In this document: one piece after another, positions 1 to 7,299 of the stretch
Layout: every line of letters begins with the position of its first letter
How positions within the stretch are numbered: position 1 is the first letter of the stretch
Assembly: GCA_050739575.1 (NCBI GenBank)
Contig: JBOIBN010000094.1
Span: 1-7,537, forward strand
DNA length: 7,537 nucleotides
From: JBOIBN01 sp050739575
GTDB lineage: Bacteria > Pseudomonadota > Gammaproteobacteria > JAKDMP01
Reading direction: 5' to 3'
Notes under the pieces: model-generated
Seen by the model: only the letters and a program-made list of their open reading frames with translations
What the model was told of the DNA's origin: nothing
Databases searched by the model: none
Translations under genes and position numbers: made by a program

Positions 1-197
1 GTGAGGAGAATGCGATCCTCATGGCCCCGGCGGGCTTCAAGCTCTATGGGCGGGTGGATAGTGCGAACTACGGCCAGTGGCAGCAGGGCTTTACCGGTAC
101 CGAGGTACACCGCTGGGGTCCGACGGGCACTTACAGTTGGGGGGTGAAGGCGAACGACAGCGGCGGGGCATACACCTTCTGCCTCCAGCATCCGTGA
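1..197 (+). CDS. C-terminal end of an unrecognised protein (5' truncated by window edge)
   Basis: A frame whose first whole codon is at position 3 stays open for 64 codons and ends at TGA 195-197. I do not recognise the family. The visible tail is rich in Gly, Tyr, Trp and Ser, has no long hydrophobic segment, and carries a single Cys five residues from the C-terminus (ending TFCLQHP). Such composition would fit a beta-rich secreted or surface domain, but that is inference only. A strong intrinsic terminator 50 bases downstream supports this being the true 3' end of a transcript. Nothing ties it functionally to serS. Confidence 0.6.
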   Translation, partial: EENAILMAPAGFKLYGRVDSANYGQWQQGFTGTEVHRWGPTGTYSWGVKANDSGGAYTFCLQHP

Positions 198-246
198 TCC
201 AAGGATGAACAATACGATTTTACTGCACTGATCGCAGGTGAAACTC

Positions 247-278
247 AAGGGGCGGCTACAGCCGCCCCTTTACTTTTT
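247..278 (+). terminator. Rho-independent terminator after the upstream gene
   Basis: A perfect 10-bp stem (247-256 AAGGGGCGGC paired with 261-270 GCCGCCCCTT) closes a 4-base TACA loop and is followed by TACTTTTT. The stem is GC-rich at its core and the T-run lies on the + strand side, so it ends the gene finishing at 197 and insulates serS from it. The reverse strand has only a poor T-run, so bidirectional use is unlikely to be strong. Confidence 0.93.
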
Positions 279-293
279 GCATGCGGGGCGGTC

Positions 294-362
294 TTGACTC
301 GGTTTATTCGGATGCGTTGCGATGTTGATGCGCATGATCGCCGATTGCCCAGCCGTTACAAT
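294..362 (+). promoter_or_regulatory. Probable serS promoter region (weak candidates)
   Basis: Because a strong terminator lies upstream, serS needs its own promoter between 279 and 394. Two partial candidates are visible. TACAAT at 357-362 is a good -10 hexamer 32 bases before the start codon, but no clear -35 box lies 16-18 bases upstream. TTGACT at 294-299 is a good -35, but the best hexamer at the right distance (TGCGAT, 318-323) is poor. Exact use is unresolved. No riboswitch or T-box fold was recognised in this gap. Confidence 0.35.
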
Positions 363-394
363 AACGTGCCCGACGATAAGTTTGCCCCGAGACC

Positions 395-1681
395 ATGATT
401 GATTCTAATCTGCTGCGCCACGATCTCGATTCCGTCGTCGAGAATCTTGCGCGTCGCGGGTTCTTGTTCGATCGTGCGCGTTTCGAAGTGCTGGAGGCCA
501 AGCGCAAGCAATTACAGACGGAACTGGAAGCGCTGCGTGCCGAACGTAACCGGATATCTAAGGAAATAGGGCGCGCCAAGAGCTGCGGCGAGAATGCTGC
601 GGCGCTGCTCGACGAAGCGGCCCGCACTGGCCGTGACGAAGCGGCACGGAAGGAAAATTTCGCGGCGCTGGAACAAGAACTCCAAGCGTTTCTGCTCAAT
701 GTACCGAATTTGCTTCACGGGTCGGTGCCCGACGGCGCCGATGAAAAGGCGAACGTCGAAGCGCGGCGTATCGGTGAGCCGCCGCATTTCGATTTCGAGC
801 CGCGTGACCACGTCGCACTCGGCGAAGGGCTCGACGGCATGGATTATGCGGCAGCGGCGAAGCTCGCGGGGAGCCGCTTCGTGGTGTTGCGCGGTGCGCT
901 TGCCCGCCTGCATCGTGCGCTCGCGCAGTTCATGCTTGATCTGCACCGCGAGCGCCACGACTATGAAGAGTTTTATCTGCCCCATATCGCCAACGTCGAG
1001 AGTCTCACCGGCACCGGTCAGTTGCCAAAGTTCGCCGAGGATCAATTCCGCCTGGCGGGCGATCATTTCTGGTACCTGATCCCTACGGGAGAAGTTCCGC
1101 TCACGAATCTCGTGCGCGGCAAAATCCTCGAACCCGAACGGCTGCCGCTCAGGATGATGACAGCGACGCTCTGCTTCCGGGCCGAAGCCGGCAGCCACGG
1201 CAAGGACACGCGCGGCATGATTCGCCAGCACCAGTTCGACAAGGTCGAACTGGTGCAGATCGTGCACCCTGACGATTCGTACCGTGCACTGGAGGAACTG
1301 ACCAGCCATGCCGAGGCCGTGCTTCAGGCGCTCAAATTGCCGTATCGGGTTGTCGCGTTGTGCACCGGAGACATCGGCTTCGGTGCGGCAAAAACCTACG
1401 ATCTCGAAGTCTGGTTACCGGGCCAGGGCCGTTACCGAGAAATCTCTTCCTGTAGCAATTGTGAAGACTTCCAGGCCCGACGCATGCTTGCGCGATTCCG
1501 TGATCCCGCGACCGGAAAACTGCGCCTCGTGCATACGTTGAACGGCTCCGGCGTCGCGGTCGGACGCTGTCTGGTTGCGGTCATGGAAAATGGACAGGAA
1601 GTCGACGGCGGCGTGCGCGTTCCCGAAGTCCTGCAGCCCTATCTCGGCGGAATTCGGCGCATCGAGCCAGCCGCGGGCTGA
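395..1681 (+). CDS. serS: Seryl-tRNA synthetase
   Basis: Class II aminoacyl-tRNA synthetase that activates serine with ATP and charges tRNA-Ser (and tRNA-Sec where present) in the cytoplasm. The 428 residues match the usual length of about 430. The N-terminal part, roughly residues 28-100, is the charged heptad-like coiled-coil arm that grips the long variable arm of tRNA-Ser. The catalytic domain shows the serine-binding T231-G-E233, motif 2 with R262-A-E264 followed by GSHGKDTRG, the EISS stretch at 349-352 before CSNCEDFQARR, and motif 3 with NGSG (Ser385) and the class II arginine in AVGR. The ATG at 395 gives the standard N-terminus (MIDSNLLRHDLD), although the Shine-Dalgarno match is weak (GAG only three bases upstream). 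The gene appears intact, and its 77-base gap to the next gene shows no terminator. Confidence 0.97.
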   Translation: MIDSNLLRHDLDSVVENLARRGFLFDRARFEVLEAKRKQLQTELEALRAERNRISKEIGRAKSCGENAAALLDEAARTGRDEAARKENFAALEQELQAFLLNVPNLLHGSVPDGADEKANVEARRIGEPPHFDFEPRDHVALGEGLDGMDYAAAAKLAGSRFVVLRGALARLHRALAQFMLDLHRERHDYEEFYLPHIANVESLTGTGQLPKFAEDQFRLAGDHFWYLIPTGEVPLTNLVRGKILEPERLPLRMMTATLCFRAEAGSHGKDTRGMIRQHQFDKVELVQIVHPDDSYRALEELTSHAEAVLQALKLPYRVVALCTGDIGFGAAKTYDLEVWLPGQGRYREISSCSNCEDFQARRMLARFRDPATGKLRLVHTLNGSGVAVGRCLVAVMENGQEVDGGVRVPEVLQPYLGGIRRIEPAAG

Positions 1682-1758
1682 CTCCAGGCCCGCATGTGGG
1701 AGAATATCTGCGCGGCGCGATACTGCGCTCTGAATGATTGTTTCGTTCGAGGACAGCA

Positions 1759-2085
1759 ATGGCGGCCCGGCAAATCTACAAGGTCATCTTCCAGAATCGC
1801 GACCAACTTTTCGAGATTTACGCGCGCAAGGTGAGTCACGGCGCGCTGTTCGGTTTTATCGAGGTCGAGGAACTCAGTTTTGGCAAAAGCTCGCAGGTGG
1901 TCGTAGATCCTGGAGCGGAGAAGCTGGCGGCCGAATTTTCCGACGTAAAGCGGACCTATGTCCCGATCCATGCGATCGTGCGCATTGACGAGGTGGTCAA
2001 GGAAGGTATTGCCAAGGTGGTCGTCGTGGAGGGCGCAACGGTGACGCCGCTGCCAATCTACACACCGGGACGGGGCGAAAACTAG
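1759..2085 (+). CDS. DUF1820 family protein, function unknown
   Basis: A 108-residue soluble protein that I recognise as DUF1820, a small conserved family known mainly from Gammaproteobacteria and with no established function. Matching features are the opening IYKVIF strand, YARKVS (21-26), GFIEVEELSFG (32-42), VVVDP (47-51) and the family's hallmark run KRTYVPIHAIVRIDEV (64-79) followed by KEG. The ATG at 1759 is preferred because GAGGA sits at 1749-1753 with 5-base spacing and the resulting start (MAARQIYKV) is typical. An in-frame TTG at 1738 would add seven poorly conserved residues. The stop codon overlaps the GTG start of the next gene by one base, so the two are probably translationally coupled. 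No signal peptide or membrane segment is seen. Confidence 0.88.
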   Translation: MAARQIYKVIFQNRDQLFEIYARKVSHGALFGFIEVEELSFGKSSQVVVDPGAEKLAAEFSDVKRTYVPIHAIVRIDEVVKEGIAKVVVVEGATVTPLPIYTPGRGEN

Positions 2086-2846
2086 TGCCGCTTGCCTTTG
2101 CGCTCGCCGGCAGCGGCAGCCGCGGCAACGCCACCCTGATTCGCAGCCGCACGACGCTCGTGCTGGTGGACTGCGGCTTTTCGCTCGCGGAGACCGAACG
2201 CCGCCTCGCGAGGCTCGGCGTCGCGCCTTCCGATCTCGATGCGATCCTGGTGACGCATGAGCACTCCGATCATGTCGCGGGCGTCGCGCGCCTCGCGGCG
2301 GCCTATCGAATACCGGTGCGGGCGAGCGCGGGCACGGCACGGGCGCATGCACTTGATGGGCTCGCCGAACCCTTCGACAGTCATGTTCCGTTTGTCGTCG
2401 GCGACATCGAGGTGACACCGTTGATCGTGCCGCATGACGCGACCGAGCCCACCCAGTTTCTGTTGGGGGACGGCGCATGCCGGGTCGCGGTGATCACCGA
2501 CGTCGGTCACGTGACACCGTACCTTGATGCGGCGCTTTCCGGGGCGGAGGCGTTGATACTCGAAAGCAATCATGACGAGGCCATGCTCGCCGCCGGTTTT
2601 TATCCGCCCGCGCTCAAGCGCCGGGTCGGCGGGGACTACGGGCACCTCAGCAACGCTCAGGCGGCTGCGCTCTTGGCCGGGATCGACACCAGCCAGTTGC
2701 AGCAACTCGTGCTCGCGCATCTTTCCGAACAGAACAATCGGCCCGAACTTGCCCGCGCGGCGGCTGCGGCCGCGCTTGGCTGCACGCTCGAGTGGATTGC
2801 GGCGGCGGATCAGGAATCCGGACTCGACTGGCGGCAGGTGAACTGA
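2085..2846 (+). CDS. MBL-fold metallo-hydrolase, YycJ/WalJ type
   Basis: A 253-residue metallo-beta-lactamase-fold hydrolase expected to bind two metal ions, probably zinc. The family opening LAGSGSRGNATL (7-18) is followed by the metal-binding HEHSDH motif (His58, His60, Asp62, His63), VPHDA (His117), ITD (Asp139), ESNHD (160-164), GHLSN (186-190) and AHLSEQNN (211-218, His212). The last two are characteristic of the YycJ/WalJ branch, some of which are reported as DNA exonucleases. The substrate here cannot be read from sequence. The GTG start overlaps the preceding TAG, no other in-frame Met occurs before residue 167, and only a loose G-rich Shine-Dalgarno is visible, so translation likely depends on re-initiation. 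A gene of this type next to purine-synthesis genes is, from memory, a recurring arrangement in Beta- and Gammaproteobacteria. Confidence 0.9.
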   Translation: MPLAFALAGSGSRGNATLIRSRTTLVLVDCGFSLAETERRLARLGVAPSDLDAILVTHEHSDHVAGVARLAAAYRIPVRASAGTARAHALDGLAEPFDSHVPFVVGDIEVTPLIVPHDATEPTQFLLGDGACRVAVITDVGHVTPYLDAALSGAEALILESNHDEAMLAAGFYPPALKRRVGGDYGHLSNAQAAALLAGIDTSQLQQLVLAHLSEQNNRPELARAAAAAALGCTLEWIAAADQESGLDWRQVN

Positions 2847-2854
2847 GAGAGCGC

Positions 2855-5800
2855 ATGCAGATCGTCTACGGCGCCCGCGCGTGGCCCGACTTCAGGCTCG
2901 AACGTCTGCGTGGGCAGTTGAGCGATGTGCTGTCCGGGCTGCGGCTTCTCGATGCCCGCTTTTTTTATCTTTGTTCGGGTACGTTGCCGCTGGGTGCGGC
3001 TCGTGCGCGTCTGAATAGCTTGCTCGACGAAGGCTTTGCCGGAAAACCGCCGGAGCCGGATACGCTCGGGCCGTTTGTGGTGCCGCGCTTCGGCACCGTC
3101 TCACCGTGGTCGAGCAAGGCGGGGGAAATCCTCGCCGGTTGCGGCTTGAAGTCGGTGGGCCGAATAGAACGTGGTGTCGCTTACGCGCTTGACGGAACAG
3201 TTCCCGCGCCGGATACGGAGGACTGGCGCAAACTTGTCTCGGTGCTCGCCGATCGGATGATCGAGACGGTCGTTGCCACGCTTCCCGACGTGGCGCCACT
3301 CTTTCAAAATGCGGAACCCGCGCCTGAGCGGCTCGTTCCGCTTGCGGCCGAGGGCGAGGCGGCACTCCGCGAGGCCGACGCACGACTCGGTCTTGCGCTT
3401 GGGCCGAACGAGCGTGCTTATCTACTCGATGCGTACGGGAAGCTCGGGCGCGACCCGACCGCGACCGAACTGATGATGTTCGCGCAGGTGAACTCTGAGC
3501 ACTGTCGGCACAAGATATTCCGCGGCGCGTGGACGCTCGACGGTGAGGCGCAGGATCGCACCCCTTTCGACTGCATCCGCGAAAGTTACCGCGCGCATCC
3601 GGAGGGAATTCTCTCCGCCTACAGCGACAATGCTGCTGTGCTCGCCGGCGCGGGCGGCCGCAGCTGGAGCCGCGAACCGGAGAGCGGGTTTTACGTCGCA
3701 GGCGATGCTGCGCTCGAGATTGCGATCAAGGTCGAAACTCACAATCATCCGACCGGTGTCGCCCCGTTTCCCGGCGCGGCCACCGGTGCGGGCGGGGAGA
3801 TCCGCGACGAAGCGGCAACCGGCCGCGGCGGTTCCGCCAAGGCGGGCCTCACGGGCTTTGCGGTATCCGATCTCAAGTTGCCGGGAAACCCGCGCCCATG
3901 GGAAGCAGAGGTCGGCACGCCGCCCGGTTTGGCGAGTGCGCTCAAGATCATGCTTGAAGCGCCGATCGGCGCGGCGGCTTTCAACAACGAATACGGCCGT
4001 CCTGCAATCGCCGGTTTCTTCCGCAGCTTCTGTCAGGCGGATGCAGGCGCCGGTGCCGGACGTTTTCGCGGCTACCACAAGCCGCTGATGCTGGCCGGTG
4101 GACTCGGCAGCATTCGCCGCGAGCTGGTGGAGAAGCGCCGCTTCAAAGCAGGCACGAAGATCGTGGTGCTGGGAGGACCGGCGTTCGCGATCGGCTTGGG
4201 GGGCGGCGCCGCCTCCTCGCGTCCCGGGGCCGAGGATGCCGAACTCGACTTCGCCTCGGTTCAGCGCGGCAATCCCGAGATGCAGCGCCGCGCGCAGGAA
4301 GTCATCGAGGCCATGATCGCAATGGGCGCGGCAAGTCCCGTGCTGGCAATTCACGACGTGGGCGCGGGCGGGCTCTCCAATGCCGTGCCCGAGTTGTTGT
4401 CCGACGCCGGTCTCGGCGGCCGGGTGGACTTGGCTCGCGTGCCGAGCGCCGAACTTGGCATGAGTGCGCTCGCACTCTGGTGCAACGAAGCCCAAGAACG
4501 CTACGTGCTCGCACTTGCACCTCAGGACGAAGCCGCATTCGCCGCGATCGCCGCGCGCGAGCGTTGTCCCTGGGCGGTTATCGGTGAAGCAAGCGCCGAA
4601 GAACGGCTGCTCGTGACCGACGCGCGCACCGGCACCACCGTTGTGGATTTGCCGATGCACGTGTTGCTCGGCGATCTGCCGCCGCTTGAAGTTGCCGGGG
4701 TTCGCCGCAGCGGTCTGCCACGCATATCGGCGTCGGTCACCAATGTGACGGTCGCCGAAGCGCTGGAACGAATTCTTGCACTCCCCGGCGTGGGCGACAA
4801 GGGTTTTCTGGTCACCATCGGCGATCGTACGATCGGCGGCATGGTAGTGCGCGATCAACTTGTCGGCCCGTGGCAGGTCGCGGTTTCCGACGTCGCCGTC
4901 ACGGCCACGGATTATTGGGGGTATGCGGGCGAGGCGATGGCGATTGGTGAACGCCTGCCGGTTTCGGTCGGCGATGCCGTGGCCTCGGCCCGGCTCGCGG
5001 TCGGCGAGGCGCTGACCAACATCGTGGCCGCACCGATTCGCCGCATCGAGGATGTGCGTCTGTCGGCAAACTGGGTGGCGGCCGGTGGCGAGGCCGGGGA
5101 CAACGGCGATCTTTACGCGGCGGTCTGCGCGGTGGGCGCCGAACTGTGCCCCGCGCTCGGACTGGCCATTCCGGTCGGCAAGGATTCACTGTCCATGAGT
5201 GTTGCCTGGTGCGAGCACGACGAGGAAAAGGAGGTCAGGGCGCCGCTGTCGCTCGTCATTTCCGCCTTCGCGCCGCTCGCCGATGTGCGTGGCACGTTGA
5301 CGCCGATGCTGGTTCCGGAACCGGATTCCGAGCTGTGGTTGATCGATCTCGGAGGCGGACGTAACCGGCTCGGTGGCAGCGCCTTCGCCCAGGTTTTTGA
5401 ACGCCGGGACGTTCCCGTTCCCGACGTGGACAATCCGGCGGCGTTGCGCGGCTTTTTCGCGGCCTTACGTCGACTTGCCGATGAGGGGCGGATTCTCGCC
5501 TACCACGATCGTTCCGACGGAGGTCTCGCAATGACGCTCATCGAAATGGCGCTTGCCGGTCATTGCGGACTTGAGGCCGACGTCGCCGCTCTGGATTCCA
5601 ACCCGGTTGCGGCGCTGTTTAACGAAGAGCTGGGTGCGGTCGTACAAATCCGTGCATGCGATCGGGAGCGTCTGCGCGCGGTGTTTGCGGAGCAAGGGAT
5701 TGAATCCTCTCTCGCGCGGATCGGACAACCGCGTGAGAATCAAAAACTCGTCTTCGCATGGGGCGGCGAGACTTTGTGGGAGGTGCAATGGCCCGAAGCC

Positions 5801-6742
5801 ATGCGCCGCTGGGCGGAGGTGAGCTACCGGATGCGTTCGCTGCGCGACGATCCCGAGTGCGCGCGCGAGGAATACGAGAACCAATGTGATCCGTCCGCGC
5901 CGGGGTTGACCACCGTACGACTCGGCTTCGATCCGGCGCAACGGACGACACCTGCCGTTACGGGCCGCGCGCCGCGGGTCGCGATTCTGCGCGAACAGGG
6001 GGTGAACGGGCATCGCGAACTCGCAGCGGTGTTCACGCGTGCCGGCTTCGAGGCGGTGGACCTGCACATGAGTGAACTGGCCGCCGGCAGTCGCGCGCTG
6101 GAGGGATATGCCGGATTCGCCGCGCCCGGCGGTTTTTCCTACGGCGACGTGCTGGGCGCAGGGCGGGGTTGGGCGAAATCCATTCTCTTCAACACCCGCC
6201 TACGCGATCAATTCGAGGCGTTTCTCGCCGACAAGGCGCACTTTGCGCTCGGCTTCTGCAACGGCTGCCAAATGCTCGCCGGCCTCGCGGAACTGATTCC
6301 CGGCACAGCTCACTGGCCGCGGTTCCGACGTAACCGCTCCGAGCAGTTCGAGGCGCGGCTGAGCTTGGTCGAGGTGCTCGATTCCATTTGTCCGTTCTTC
6401 GAGGGTATGACCGGATCTGTCCTGCCGGTTGCCGTCGCCCACGGCGAAGGCCGTGCCGAGTTCGCAAGTGCGAACGATCTCGGCGCATTACGCGCAACGG
6501 GTCAGGTGTCTTTGCGCTATGTGACGGCGGAGGGCGTTCCCGCCGAACGCTATCCCGCCAATCCCAATGGCTCCCCGGGTGGCACCACCGCCTTTGCCAA
6601 CGCTGACGGACGAGTGCTGATCCTCATGCCGCACCCCGAGCGCGTATTCCGCAGGTTGCAACACTCCTGGTATCCGCCGGAATGGCCCGGGGACGGCCCT
6701 TGGCTCCGACTTTTCGACAACATCCGAGCCTGGCTGAGCTGA
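2855..6742 (+). CDS. purL: Phosphoribosylformylglycinamidine synthase, single-chain (large) type
   Basis: Converts FGAR, glutamine and ATP to FGAM, the fourth step of de novo purine synthesis, in the cytoplasm. The 1295 residues equal the enterobacterial length. Domains run: PurS-like N-terminus (about 1-140), linker, a duplicated AIRS-type synthetase region (about 220-980) and a class I glutaminase (about 1035-1295). The synthetase His is His216 in NSEHCRHK, followed by KVETHNHPTG. Asp679, Glu718 and Asn722 are at the positions I recall for the Salmonella auxiliary nucleotide/Mg site. The glutaminase triad is Cys1135 (GFCNG), His1260 and Glu1262 (PHPE), also the Salmonella numbering. The ATG at 2855 has GAGAGAG overlapping the upstream stop and gives the normal N-terminus. 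A 21-codon in-frame extension upstream lies wholly inside the hydrolase gene and was rejected. No PurR-type operator is visible ahead of it. Confidence 0.98.
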   Translation: MQIVYGARAWPDFRLERLRGQLSDVLSGLRLLDARFFYLCSGTLPLGAARARLNSLLDEGFAGKPPEPDTLGPFVVPRFGTVSPWSSKAGEILAGCGLKSVGRIERGVAYALDGTVPAPDTEDWRKLVSVLADRMIETVVATLPDVAPLFQNAEPAPERLVPLAAEGEAALREADARLGLALGPNERAYLLDAYGKLGRDPTATELMMFAQVNSEHCRHKIFRGAWTLDGEAQDRTPFDCIRESYRAHPEGILSAYSDNAAVLAGAGGRSWSREPESGFYVAGDAALEIAIKVETHNHPTGVAPFPGAATGAGGEIRDEAATGRGGSAKAGLTGFAVSDLKLPGNPRPWEAEVGTPPGLASALKIMLEAPIGAAAFNNEYGRPAIAGFFRSFCQADAGAGAGRFRGYHKPLMLAGGLGSIRRELVEKRRFKAGTKIVVLGGPAFAIGLGGGAASSRPGAEDAELDFASVQRGNPEMQRRAQEVIEAMIAMGAASPVLAIHDVGAGGLSNAVPELLSDAGLGGRVDLARVPSAELGMSALALWCNEAQERYVLALAPQDEAAFAAIAARERCPWAVIGEASAEERLLVTDARTGTTVVDLPMHVLLGDLPPLEVAGVRRSGLPRISASVTNVTVAEALERILALPGVGDKGFLVTIGDRTIGGMVVRDQLVGPWQVAVSDVAVTATDYWGYAGEAMAIGERLPVSVGDAVASARLAVGEALTNIVAAPIRRIEDVRLSANWVAAGGEAGDNGDLYAAVCAVGAELCPALGLAIPVGKDSLSMSVAWCEHDEEKEVRAPLSLVISAFAPLADVRGTLTPMLVPEPDSELWLIDLGGGRNRLGGSAFAQVFERRDVPVPDVDNPAALRGFFAALRRLADEGRILAYHDRSDGGLAMTLIEMALAGHCGLEADVAALDSNPVAALFNEELGAVVQIRACDRERLRAVFAEQGIESSLARIGQPRENQKLVFAWGGETLWEVQWPEAMRRWAEVSYRMRSLRDDPECAREEYENQCDPSAPGLTTVRLGFDPAQRTTPAVTGRAPRVAILREQGVNGHRELAAVFTRAGFEAVDLHMSELAAGSRALEGYAGFAAPGGFSYGDVLGAGRGWAKSILFNTRLRDQFEAFLADKAHFALGFCNGCQMLAGLAELIPGTAHWPRFRRNRSEQFEARLSLVEVLDSICPFFEGMTGSVLPVAVAHGEGRAEFASANDLGALRATGQVSLRYVTAEGVPAERYPANPNGSPGGTTAFANADGRVLILMPHPERVFRRLQHSWYPPEWPGDGPWLRLFDNIRAWLS

Positions 6743-6897
6743 GCAGCCGGGCTTTAGGGCCGGTGAGCGAAGCATGTCCACGCGGCACGCATTGCCTTAA
6801 ATCATGCTGGTCTTTTGTTACCAGCGGGGAGTGCGATAAGCCCCGTCAGATGATGCCGGAATCCCGCCAAACAAGGTTCCGTAAAATGGGTGGGTGG
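6743..6897 (+). other. Intergenic region between purL and the tRNA promoter, with three small hairpins
   Basis: No gene is supported here. Three consecutive inverted repeats are visible: 6806-6811/6820-6825 (GCTGGT/ACCAGC, loop of 8), 6825-6829/6841-6845 (CGGGG/CCCCG) and 6857-6863/6875-6881 (CGGAATC/GGTTCCG with one G-U, loop of 11). The first and second share base 6825. None is followed by a T-run, so a standard intrinsic terminator for purL is not evident. Transcription may end by Rho or read into the tRNA operon. Confidence 0.5.
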
Positions 6898-6926
6898 TTG
6901 ACTTGATGAAGGCATTTAGAGATAAT
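6898..6926 (+). promoter_or_regulatory. Sigma-70 promoter of the tRNA-tuf operon
   Basis: The -35 hexamer TTGACT (6898-6903) and the -10 hexamer GATAAT (6921-6926) each match consensus at five of six bases and are separated by exactly 17 bases. Transcription would begin around 6932-6934, giving a leader of only about ten bases before tRNA-Tyr, as expected of a stable-RNA promoter. It presumably drives all three tRNAs and tuf. No clear UP element or FIS site was recognised upstream. Confidence 0.88.
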
Positions 6927-6943
6927 ACCTAGCTTGCTCCTTA

Positions 6944-7026
6944 GGAGGGGTACCCGAGTGGCCAAAGGGGGCAGACTGTAAATCTGCTGGCTTACGCCTA
7001 CGTAGGTTCGAATCCTACCCCCTCCA
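6944..7026 (+). tRNA. tRNA-Tyr, anticodon GTA
   Basis: Class II tRNA of 83 bases without CCA. The acceptor stem GGAGGGG (6944-6950) pairs with CCCCTCC (7019-7025), with A7026 as discriminator. The anticodon stem GCAGA/TCTGC (6971-6975/6983-6987) closes the loop CTGTAAA with GTA at 6978-6980. The variable region (6988-7001) is long and forms a GGC/GCC mini-stem, as bacterial tRNA-Tyr requires. The T arm is GTAGG-TTCGAAT-CCTAC (7002-7018). The genome continues CCG after the discriminator, so the final A of the CCA end is not encoded and must be added by the CCA-adding enzyme. First tRNA of the operon. Confidence 0.97.
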
Positions 7027-7028
7027 CC

Positions 7029-7115
7029 GGCTGGAAGTCGGGTACCGGCGTGCGTTTGACGAATCTGGCCGGCAATTGTAGAGGATCGGGAATGGCAAAT
7101 TCTTGGTTTCCAGCC
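7029..7115 (+). repeat. Self-complementary spacer between tRNA-Tyr and tRNA-Gly
   Basis: The two ends of the 102-base spacer are complementary: 7029-7042 can pair with 7102-7115 over 14 continuous pairs, ten Watson-Crick and four G-U, with the outer eight perfect (GGCTGGAA/TTCCAGCC). A second short stem, CCGGC 7045-7049 with GCCGG 7068-7072, fits inside. The helix begins three bases after the tRNA-Tyr discriminator. It may help separate the two tRNAs during precursor processing, which is inference. Confidence 0.6.
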
Positions 7116-7124
7116 CCCCCCCCC
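7114..7124 (+). repeat. C11 homopolymer just upstream of tRNA-Gly
   Basis: Eleven consecutive C residues lie four bases before the 5' end of tRNA-Gly. The first two also form the base of the spacer helix. The tract is noncoding, so length variation would not shift a reading frame. Its exact length is open to sequencing error. Confidence 0.85.
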
Positions 7125-7128
7125 GTTC

Positions 7129-7202
<74 letters not shown>

Positions 7203-7223
7203 GCGCGGAAGATGGTTTGACGC

Positions 7224-7299
<76 letters not shown>

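Noticed and set aside
512..1309. Antisense open frame of 265 codons within serS
   Set aside because: Shadow of the serS coding strand. It has no recognisable domain or start context and fully overlaps conserved synthetase motifs.
1669..1679. AGCC-GCG-GGCT hairpin at the serS stop as a terminator
   Set aside because: Only four base pairs with a three-base loop and no following T-run, so it is too weak to call.
1639..2478. Antisense open frame of 279 codons spanning the ends of serS, DUF1820 and the MBL gene
   Set aside because: It crosses three well-supported genes on the other strand, and its Arg/Cys/Pro-rich translation has no protein-like pattern.
2792..2854. Upstream in-frame extension of purL by 21 codons
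   Set aside because: It is encoded inside the MBL gene in another frame. The residues do not resemble a PurL N-terminus, while the ATG at 2855 has a good Shine-Dalgarno and gives the normal length of 1295.
2780..2860. PurR operator ahead of purL
   Set aside because: No ACGCAAACGTTTGCGT-like palindrome is visible. PurL here is internal to a gene cluster, so an operator would more likely lie further upstream.
3422..4858. Long antisense open frame (478 codons) within purL
   Set aside because: It lies entirely opposite a purL segment with conserved catalytic motifs. Its composition (many His, Arg, Ala) is typical of the reverse complement of GC-rich coding DNA, and no family resemblance or ribosome-binding site is seen.
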